Shown here one piece after another: positions 15,822-21,591 of a stretch of DNA of 21,591 nt. The translations under genes and the position numbers were made by a program. Numbering within the stretch: position 1 is the stretch's first letter; the number at the start of each line of letters is the position of its first letter. The stretch is taken from assembly GCA_012032065.1 (NCBI GenBank), contig JAAURV010000013.1, positions 1-21,591 on the forward strand, in the 5' to 3' direction. The DNA is from Hyphomicrobiales bacterium (GTDB lineage Bacteria > Pseudomonadota > Alphaproteobacteria > Rhizobiales > Aestuariivirgaceae). The notes under the pieces were generated by a model, which saw only the letters and a list, made by a program, of their open reading frames with translations, was not told the DNA's origin and ran no database searches.

Positions 15822-17639
15822 TTACTCCACAAGTCCGGCAAGCCTGATGCCTTCGATCAGGCTTTTCATGTCTTCGTCGCGCTTCAAGCGCGTCACTTGT
15901 TCCTGCTTCACCAGCGACCAGTCCGGCCTCCGGTTCTTGAGCGCCGCCACGCAATACCGCGCGCGTTCCATGTGCGGGTCTTGAGCTTGTCCCAAGGACA
16001 GCCTCGCATGACTGGCGGCCAAAACCAAGAGCGCCTCGTCGGACGGCTCGGCGATGCGTTCGAGCTCGGCTACAGCCTCGCCGTATTCCCCTATGAAGTA
16101 GTAGCAGCACCCGAGCGACCAGCGATACCACTCGGGAAAATGCGGATTGGCGCGCATGGCGAAGCGGATTTGCCCAATCGCTTCACGGTGCTTGCCCGTG
16201 GCCGACAAGAGCTCCGCCATTTCGGCGTGAAGATTTGCGTCGTTGCCGTTGATCTCGATGGCCCGCTCGTATTCGATGAGGGCGCGCTCGAAATTGCCTG
16301 TATTCGAATGAATGCTGGCCAGCGCCCAATGGGTATCGTGATCGGAAGGATCGAGCACCACGGACGTGCGGGCAAGCTCTTCCGCTTTGACCAGCACGCC
16401 TTCATCCGCCCAGCCATGCTTCCAGTCGAGCACCAATACGTAGCCCAGCCATCCATGCGGTCTGCCATAATTGGGATCGAGCTTGATGGCACGCTCGAAC
16501 CAGTCGCGCGCCGATTGCAGCGTGTCACGCGAAGGAGCGCCTTCAAAGAAGATGTTGGTTTCCTGAACGCCGCGCAGGAACGCTTCGTAGGCGCTGACAT
16601 TGTGGGTTTCCTTGCGCGTGGCCCGCGCCATCTCGCTGTCGGAAACCTTGTTGACCAACGCCATTACGATCTTGCGGCAGACCGTGTCCTGCAACTCGAA
16701 CACATTCTCTACGGAAGACAGAAACCGGTCCGCCCAAAGATGCCGGCCGGTCGTGGTCTCGATCAACTGCACATTGATCCGCAACTGGTTCGCGGCGCGT
16801 TGCACGCTTCCCTCCACCATGTATTCGACCGAAAGTTCGCGGCGGATGCGCTCGTGGGTCGGGTGCTGTCGTTTGTAGGAGAAGGCCGTGCTGGCGGAGA
16901 TCACGAAGATATTCGAGAAGCGGGAAAGATCGGTGGTGAGATCGTTGACCAGGCCGTCGCAAAGAAAATCCTGCTGCGGCTCGCTGCTCAAATTGTCGAA
17001 GGGCAGCACAACGACTTCGGGCTGATGCGCGCGGCCTTCGGACCATGTGCGCTGCCCGGACAGTGGCCGAACGCCCGGCTGCTCGGGCCGCTCCGCCAGG
17101 GGCAAACCGGGGCGGTTGGGGCCTCGGGTCTGATACACCTGTATGGGTTCGGAGATGTTCTTGAGCCGGAGGAACCCCAGTTCCTCGAAACCCGCCTCGG
17201 TGCGGCCCTTGACGTTCCAGTAGGCAACGCCCGAGATGGCAAGGCCCCCCGGCGGCGCAAGCGACTCGAGCCGCACCGCCACATTCACGTCGTTGCCATA
17301 GACATCGTCGTCTTCGACGATCACGTCGCCGATATTGATGCCGATGCGGTAGGTGAGTTCGGGCTTGGACCGCGATGCCGCGAAGCCGGGGATACCCTGC
17401 ATCTGGCCAGCACAGTCCACGGCTTCGACAGCGCTCGGGAATATCGCCAGCACGCCATCTCCGGTCTTTTTCACAACTCTGCCGCGGTGAAACTCGACGA
17501 GCGGCCGGATGACGCCATCCAGGTCGGACTTGTATTTGCGGTGAGTGCCTTCCTCGTCGAACCCCATCAACGAGCTGTAATTGACGGCATCGGCCACCAT
17601 GATGGCCAAAAGCCGCCGCTCCTGTGCCCGCGCAAGCAC
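15822..17639 (-). CDS. Class III adenylate cyclase with TolB-like and TPR domains
   Basis: Makes cAMP from ATP. From GTG at 17639 the protein has 605 residues. The cyclase domain (about 5-170) keeps the catalytic set: metal-binding Asp17 (VADAVNYSSLMG) and Asp61 (KKTGDG), adenine-selecting Lys58 and probably Asp112 (DDVYG), and transition-state Asn119 and Arg123 (VNVAVRLE). A TolB-like N-terminal-type domain follows (VVVLPFDNLSSEPQQDFLCDG to GRHLWADRF). The last 250 residues are TPR-like repeats (YGRPHGWLGYVL, HWALASIHSNTGNFERALIEYE, WYRWSLGCCYYFIGEYGEA). No membrane segment, so it is a soluble cyclase. GTG 17639 (GGAG nine bases upstream) is my choice because the domain starts at once. ATGs at 17786 and 17804 would add 49 or 55 residues of unusual composition and codon use. 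The downstream TPR gene lies 48 bases on. Confidence 0.9.
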   Translation of the reverse strand: MLARAQERRLLAIMVADAVNYSSLMGFDEEGTHRKYKSDLDGVIRPLVEFHRGRVVKKTGDGVLAIFPSAVEAVDCAGQMQGIPGFAASRSKPELTYRIGINIGDVIVEDDDVYGNDVNVAVRLESLAPPGGLAISGVAYWNVKGRTEAGFEELGFLRLKNISEPIQVYQTRGPNRPGLPLAERPEQPGVRPLSGQRTWSEGRAHQPEVVVLPFDNLSSEPQQDFLCDGLVNDLTTDLSRFSNIFVISASTAFSYKRQHPTHERIRRELSVEYMVEGSVQRAANQLRINVQLIETTTGRHLWADRFLSSVENVFELQDTVCRKIVMALVNKVSDSEMARATRKETHNVSAYEAFLRGVQETNIFFEGAPSRDTLQSARDWFERAIKLDPNYGRPHGWLGYVLVLDWKHGWADEGVLVKAEELARTSVVLDPSDHDTHWALASIHSNTGNFERALIEYERAIEINGNDANLHAEMAELLSATGKHREAIGQIRFAMRANPHFPEWYRWSLGCCYYFIGEYGEAVAELERIAEPSDEALLVLAASHARLSLGQAQDPHMERARYCVAALKNRRPDWSLVKQEQVTRLKRDEDMKSLIEGIRLAGLVE

Positions 17640-17905
17640 CTGTGTTCGCTCCGCAAATCCCTCGCCCCGGTGCAGGCTACCATAGCGGGCAGTGTCGGGG
17701 CGGCAACTTTTTTGCGCGACCCGCCGGGCATAGGCGTTAAGCCCCAGATGAGGGCCAGCCTCGCTGTTAATTCGTAGTGTCGGCATGATCTCTAGTTGGG
17801 TCATGGCTCCAAACCGGCCACCCCTTTGGGCGGCCTGGGAGGGAATGCTAGGCGGGATGAGAAACCTGGGCAGTGACAATTCCCACAACCGGTCCAAGGG
17901 TTTGC
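17640..17905. other. Gap between the CoiA-like and cyclase genes
   Basis: Up to 266 bases if the GTG start of the cyclase is right. It holds two in-frame ATGs (17804, 17786) for the cyclase and the stretch GGCCACCCCTTTGGGCGGCC (about 17816-17835), which can fold imperfectly. No other gene seen. A promoter for the cyclase could lie here. Confidence 0.3.
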
Positions 17906-18693
17906 TTACCGCAACCCTGGAGCCATCAATGCGGCGGTCGGGCCTCCCGGAATGGTGTAGCGGCCATTGGTCCAGGGACTTCTCCGGCCGATGCGGATGG
18001 AGAGCGCCGCTGGATCGTAAGGCCCCCAGAGCCTCAGCCTGTTGCCCACGCGATGCTCCGTCGGGCCGCCCCAGAACGGGTTCTCGACCTTCTCCTTGAC
18101 CGGTTCGATCTTGCCTCGCATCAGCCGATTCGAACGCTGCGCCCAGTACCAGACGTTTCCGAACCCGAAAGCCGAGAGCCAGAACTCGAAGGGCCGCGGC
18201 TTGTAGTCGGGAATCACCCAATCCCCCTCCTCGCCTTCCGCCACTTTCTGGGCAAATTCCCGGTAGCGCGGTTTGAGGAACGGCACCCACAGCACCGCGA
18301 TCCCGGCATGGAGATAGGCCGATGTCCGCCGCTCGAGAAGCTCCTGGCTGACGTCGCTGTGCTGGAGTTCGAAAGCAATCTTGGCGCCCGACATGTCCCA
18401 GACGAACACATCCGCGCGCCGGTCGCCGGTCAGGCTTCCAGCGGCCACTCCATCTCGGCGCGAAGCGATCTTCCGACGAAGGCTTGGTAGATTGCAAGTT
18501 TCGCTTCGAGATGCTCCCGGCTTTCGCCCGCGCCGAACTGGCATTCGACCGGCGGCTTGTGGGCGAAGTGGTGGATCTTGATCGCACCCTTGCGCAACAC
18601 CAGTTCGGCCTTGCAGCCGGGGCACAAGTAAATCGCGCCCTTCTGCGCCGCATGGGCGTAAATCCTGACGTCGTTGCAAAGTGCGGCAAGCAT
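17906..18693 (-). pseudogene. CoiA-like competence/nuclease-fold protein, frameshifted
   Basis: The first frame, from ATG 18693, gives MLAALCNDVRIYAHAAQKG, a zinc-ribbon-like YLCPGCKAELVLRKG, then HHFAHKPP and SREHLEAKLAIYQAF, the CoiA N-terminal pattern. It ends falsely with TGA after WPLEA (18430-18432). The next frame continues SLTGDRRADVFVWD, AKIAFELQHSDVS and ERRTSAYLHAGIAVLWV, the conserved core. The pattern of ADV, then FELQ, is as in PD-(D/E)XK nuclease folds. One base is missing near 18433-18440 (CTG GA- AGC); restoring it gives WPLESLTGDRRADVF and about 262 residues. CoiA in Gram-positive bacteria helps process incoming DNA; the role of proteobacterial relatives is unknown. It follows the MBL gene by 27 bases on the same strand. 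Pseudogene or sequence error. Confidence 0.75.
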
Positions 18694-18720
18694 CGTGCCG
18701 CGACCATAGCGCCGAAATGG

Positions 18721-19359
18721 TCAGGCGATAAACGGGTTGGTCTTGCGCTCGTGGCCGACCTGGCTCGGGTTGCCGTGGCCGGGGAGAAACACCACGTCGT
18801 CGCCCAGTGGGAGGATCTTGTTCTTGATCGAGGCGATCAGCGTATCTTGGCTGCCATAGGCAAAATCGGTGCGTCCGACCGAGCCTTGAAACAGCACATC
18901 TCCCATCAGCGCAAACTTGTTCTCCGCCTCGAACAGCACGACGGATCCGGGCGAATGACCCGGCGCTTCGATCACCGCGAAGCGCAAGCCGCCGACCTCA
19001 ACGGTATTGCCCTCCTCGAGCCAGAGGTCGGGTGTCAGCGCTCGCGCCGTCAGCATGCCGTAGCGAGCGCCGGATTCGGGTAGACCTTGCAGCAGGAAAT
19101 CATCAGCCTTGTGCGGCCCCTCGATTTTCACTCCCAACAAATCGCGAAGTTCAGCGGCACCGCCCGCGTGATCGATGTGGCCATGCGTAAGCAATATCTT
19201 CTCGATGCTGACGCCGGTTTTCTCGATTGCGCCGCGGATCGTGTCGAGGTCGCCGCCCGGATCGACGACCGCGCCCTTCTTGCTTTCCGCATCGAAAACA
19301 ATGGAGCAATTCTGCTGAAAAGGCGTGACTTGAACGACTGCGACGCTGAGCTTTGTCAT
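18721..19359 (-). CDS. MBL-fold metal hydrolase, glyoxalase II-like
   Basis: A complete protein of 212 residues. The metallo-beta-lactamase signature THGHIDHAGG holds His59, His61, Asp63 and His64. The other metal ligands follow in order: His in EAPGHSPGS, Asp in LMGDVLFQGSVGRTDF and His in LPGHGNPS. The ending GHERKTNPFI is characteristic of the YcbL/glyoxalase II-like subgroup, which hydrolyses thioesters such as S-lactoylglutathione; it lacks the C-terminal glutathione-binding domain of classical GloB. Cytoplasmic, with two bound metals (Zn or Fe). The ribosome site is weak. It is divergent from the MFS gene at 19445 and may lead the operon that continues with the CoiA-like gene. Confidence 0.92.
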   Translation of the reverse strand: MTKLSVAVVQVTPFQQNCSIVFDAESKKGAVVDPGGDLDTIRGAIEKTGVSIEKILLTHGHIDHAGGAAELRDLLGVKIEGPHKADDFLLQGLPESGARYGMLTARALTPDLWLEEGNTVEVGGLRFAVIEAPGHSPGSVVLFEAENKFALMGDVLFQGSVGRTDFAYGSQDTLIASIKNKILPLGDDVVFLPGHGNPSQVGHERKTNPFIA

Positions 19360-19444
19360 GGGCTCATGCCATAGACGGCAGCCATTCGAAAAACAATGAG
19401 ACCCTCGGCTTGAGCGGGCATGCCATCCCCTCTATCAGGTGCGG

Positions 19445-20608
19445 ATGACAGTCGCCTCCGCCACACGATCCAGCCGGTACAGCAATCTCGTTGCCGCCGT
19501 GGCGACGGTTGCGTGCTGCGACGTGGCCTTTGGCCTGACGCTGCAACTTCTGCCGCTTCTCATGGAAGAACAAGGCATCTCCGCCTCCCTCATGGGCGCC
19601 AACGCGGCGATGGGGCCAATCGGCATTCTGCTCGCAGGTCCTCTTCTGCCGCGAATCGTGGCGAAGTACGGCGCCAAGCCCGTGACCTATACAGTGCTGG
19701 CCGTTCTGATCCTCTCGCTGCTCGCCTTCAAGCTGATGCCGTCGATCTGGCTATGGTTCCCGTTGCGCTTCATTTTCGGCGTTGCGGCGGGCGCGCTCTT
19801 TACGGTCAGCGAGGCCTTGGTGCTGACCTCGACCGACGATCACAACCGTGGCCGCATCATGTCGCTCTACACGACCGTCCTCGCCGTCACCTTTTCAGTG
19901 GGACCGCTGATCGTGCCGTGGACAGGAATTCACGGCTGGCTGCCTTGGGTCATCGGCGCTGTTTTCGTCACCATGGCTGCGATGCCGCTGGCCTTCGTCA
20001 ACGTAAGCGCGGACGCGTTCAAGCAGGAAGAAGGCGGCGGATTTTTCAAGTTCATCGCCAAGGCCCCCCTCCTTCTCGCGGCCGTTGCGGCGGTAACGCT
20101 CTTCGACAACGTCTTCATCTCGTTCTTCTCGATCTTCGGCATGCGCTCGGGGCTGGAACTCGACGTGGCGAGCACGATCCTCGGCGTCGGCATCATTGGC
20201 AATGTGCTGTTCTTCTATCCCATGGGCATGCTCGCCGATCACTGGTCGCGCATGGGCGTTGTCGTCGTCTCGGCGGCGCTCACCGTTGTTCTCGCGCTCT
20301 CGCTCATTTGGCTCATCAATACGTGGCTGATCTGGCCAGCGGTGGTGTTGCTCTCGACATCGGCGTTCGGCGTTTACGTCGTGGCGCTCGCCATCATGGG
20401 CGACAGGTTCAAGGGTGCGGACCTGGTATCCGGTTCCGCCGCTTTCGCAATGATGTGGGGCATCGGCGGGCTCGCTGGCCCTCCAATCGCGGGAGTCTTG
20501 ATCGACGCATTCGGCATCAACGCCATGCCGGTCACGCTTGCGGGATTCTATCTTGTGCTGTTGATTGGCCTCGCCATCACGAAGGGGCAACTGGTCCGCG
20601 CCACATGA
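19445..20608 (+). CDS. MFS transporter (YcaD-like)
   Basis: A protein of 387 residues with about twelve hydrophobic segments. LMGANAAMGPIGILLAGPLLPRIVAKYGAKP corresponds to the first periplasmic turn and loop 2-3; FIFGVAAGALFTVSEALV is segment 4-5, and DDHNRGRIMSLYTTVLAVTFSVGP segment 5-6 with its conserved basic loop. This arrangement with a NRGR loop is that of the YcaD/YfkF-like group; the substrate is unknown. ATG 19445 is preferred to GTG 19439 because AGG lies five bases upstream. The last codons overlap the start of prmB (ATGA at 20605-20608), so the two are translationally coupled. No missing key residue noticed. Confidence 0.87.
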   Translation: MTVASATRSSRYSNLVAAVATVACCDVAFGLTLQLLPLLMEEQGISASLMGANAAMGPIGILLAGPLLPRIVAKYGAKPVTYTVLAVLILSLLAFKLMPSIWLWFPLRFIFGVAAGALFTVSEALVLTSTDDHNRGRIMSLYTTVLAVTFSVGPLIVPWTGIHGWLPWVIGAVFVTMAAMPLAFVNVSADAFKQEEGGGFFKFIAKAPLLLAAVAAVTLFDNVFISFFSIFGMRSGLELDVASTILGVGIIGNVLFFYPMGMLADHWSRMGVVVVSAALTVVLALSLIWLINTWLIWPAVVLLSTSAFGVYVVALAIMGDRFKGADLVSGSAAFAMMWGIGGLAGPPIAGVLIDAFGINAMPVTLAGFYLVLLIGLAITKGQLVRAT

Positions 20609-21503
20609 GCGACTCGCTTCAAACCATCCGCGATTACCTCCGATATGCGGTGAGTTCCTTCCGCGCCGCCGGCCTCTCTCACGGCCACGGCGCTTCGAAT
20701 GCCCTGGATGAAGCGGCATTCATCATTCTAGAGTCCCTCCATCTGCCGGTCGACGACATCAATCCATGGCTCGACGCGCGATTGACCGGCGACGAGAGGA
20801 AGCGTCTCGAAAGCCTGATCTCGGAGCGCGTCAAAACGCGGAAACCCGCAGCCTATCTTCTCGGCAAGACCTATCTTCAAGGCCACCCTTTCCGCGTCAT
20901 GAACGCGTCATCGTTCCGCGTTCCTATCTGGCGGAATTGCTGTTCGGCGAGGCACTTATCGGATCGGACACAAGCCTCATTCCCGACGAAACCCGCGTCC
21001 GCCGTATCCTCGATCTCTGCACCGGCTCGGGCTGCCTTGCAATCCTCGCGGCGCTGCGATTTCCGGAAGCAACCATCGATGCCACCGACATTTCGCCCGA
21101 TGCATTGGAAGTGGCGCGCGCTAACATCGCCGACTACGGGCTCGAACATCGCCTCACCTTGCACGAAGGCGATCTCTTCGATCCCCTTCCCGGCGGCAGC
21201 TACGATCTGATCCTGGCCAATCCGCCCTATGTCGCGGAGGGAGAGGCTGCCGCCTTCCCACCCGAATACGCGCAGGAACCGCGCCTTGCCCATGTCGGCG
21301 GCGAAGACGGAATGGATATTGTCCGCCGCATCCTCGAAGAGGCACCGGCATTCCTCACGCCATCGGGCGGCTTGTTGTGCGAGGTGGGCACAGCGCGCGC
21401 CATTCTCGAAACCGAGCGCCCTGATCTCGATTTCCTTTGGCTCGACACCGACGAAAGCGAAGGCGAAGCATTTTGGCTAAGCGCGGCGGACTTTAGCGCA
21501 TAA
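20605..21503 (+). pseudogene. prmB: prmB, ribosomal protein L3 N5-glutamine methyltransferase, frameshifted
   Basis: PrmB methylates the amide nitrogen of a glutamine in ribosomal protein L3 with SAM. From ATG 20605 the frame gives LQTIRDYLRYAVSSFRAAG to KPAAYLLGKTYLQGHPFRV, the helical N-terminal domain, then leaves the protein. From 20901 the next frame continues ERVIVPRSYLAELL, the SAM motif ILDLCTGSGCLAILAALRFP, the acidic DATDISPDALEVARAN, and the catalytic NPPY at 21219-21230 (about residue 206). It ends FWLSAADFSA, TAA at 21501-21503. One base is missing at 20896-20900: GTC-AT-GAA in place of GTC GAT GAA, which would restore FRVDERVIVPRS and about 299 residues, the family's usual size. 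PrmB is favoured over PrmC because of AYLLGKTYLQG and DERVIVPRS. Start overlaps the MFS stop. Pseudogene or sequence error. Confidence 0.82.
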
Positions 21504-21542
21504 CGCGCTCAAGTGGAATCACTTGAGCGTTCAGTTATGCGC
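21496..21542 (+). terminator. Two-part inverted repeat after prmB, possible terminator
   Basis: A perfect ten-base stem CGCTCAAGTG / CACTTGAGCG (21506-21515 and 21520-21529) with loop GAAT starts two bases after the prmB stop. It is nested in an outer nine-base stem GCGCATAAC / GTTATGCGC (21496-21504 and 21534-21542) that contains the stop codon. No T-run follows, so intrinsic termination is uncertain; 3'-end protection or a repeat element is also possible. Confidence 0.45.
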
Positions 21543-21567
21543 CAGATTCAAATTGCTAGAGCAACTT

Positions 21568-21591
21568 ACCGGCGGTCGAATGACCGCCGGT
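21568..21591. repeat. Perfect hairpin with GAAT loop at the right edge
   Basis: ACCGGCGGTC and GACCGCCGGT form a perfect ten-base stem around GAAT. Stem length and loop are the same as in the hairpin at 21506, but the arm sequences differ. A smaller stem TTGCT-AG-AGCAA lies between them (21553-21564). The window ends here, so a larger structure or repeat family cannot be judged. Confidence 0.4.

Noticed and set aside
15816..17777. A 653-codon open frame on the + strand
   Set aside because: It is the antisense of the cyclase gene, whose domains are unmistakable; the + strand translation has no family features.
17805..18707. A 961-residue cyclase with a long N-terminal extension
   Set aside because: The extension is an out-of-frame translation of the CoiA-like gene.
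14857..19359. A Pycsar- or CBASS-like anti-phage system (cyclase beside a nuclease-like gene)
   Set aside because: The cyclase is of the common TolB-TPR adenylate cyclase type, no cyclic-nucleotide-gated effector (TIR, TM, SAVED) is present, and neighbours are housekeeping genes.
10939..21503. Programmed -1 frameshifting as the cause of the four breaks
   Set aside because: The four junctions share no slippery heptamer, and the gene families are not known to use frameshifting.
1..21591. tRNA, rRNA, CRISPR arrays, insertion sequences, integrase sites
   Set aside because: None recognised on either strand by reading; no transposase or direct-repeat arrays.

Overview
This window is a GC-rich chromosomal segment from an alphaproteobacterium, most likely of the Hyphomicrobiales (Rhizobiales) type. 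I infer that from the gene families seen: a DUF992 protein, a YARHG protein, an EF-G-like GTPase with a divergent G1 motif, a class III cyclase with TolB-like and TPR domains, and RlmJ beside small exported proteins. I see no phage, insertion sequence, CRISPR array, tRNA or rRNA.

Layout. 1-1473 (-): 5'-terminal part of an EF-G-like GTPase gene that runs off the left edge. 1611-2084 (-): DUF992 exported protein. 2329-3915 (+): phytoene-desaturase/PYROXD2-like FAD oxidoreductase, stop-to-stop with a DUF1993 gene (-) that follows aspC (-). 5700-6824 (+): FAD-dependent monooxygenase divergent from aspC. 6900-10600: small exported proteins (Cys-rich, TPR, YARHG), an rlmJ gene (-) broken by an in-frame TGA, and a Bcr/CflA-type MFS exporter. 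10724-14874 (+): a co-directional run of a 57-aa exported protein, a frameshifted lipoprotein, an L,D-transpeptidase, a second intact lipoprotein of the same family, a Crp-type regulator and an acyl-CoA ligase. 14857-19359 (-): MBL-fold hydrolase, CoiA-like protein (frameshifted), class III adenylate cyclase, and a stand-alone TPR protein (frameshifted) that resembles the cyclase's own TPR region. 19445-21503 (+): an MFS transporter translationally coupled to prmB (frameshifted). The right edge carries two perfect 10-bp hairpins with the same GAAT loop.

How the genes work together. Two themes stand out. One is the cell envelope: an L,D-transpeptidase between two related lipoproteins, plus several other small exported proteins. 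The other is cAMP: an adenylate cyclase with intact catalytic residues lies about 2.3 kb from a Crp-type regulator that keeps the residues which bind cAMP in E. coli CRP. RlmJ and PrmB modify the ribosome (23S rRNA and protein L3).

The most important observation for any user of this sequence is that five otherwise well-conserved genes are interrupted. Four lack exactly one base each (lipoprotein, TPR protein, CoiA-like protein, prmB) and one (rlmJ) has TGA where homologues have Trp. A sixth site, a G5 run at 10714-10718, may be the same kind of event. Deletions of one sign in genes that otherwise read cleanly suggest consensus-sequence error more than biology, but raw reads are needed to decide. 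I found no clearly new biological system; the best functional leads are the cyclase/TPR-paralogue pair and the lipoprotein/L,D-transpeptidase/Crp/ligase run.
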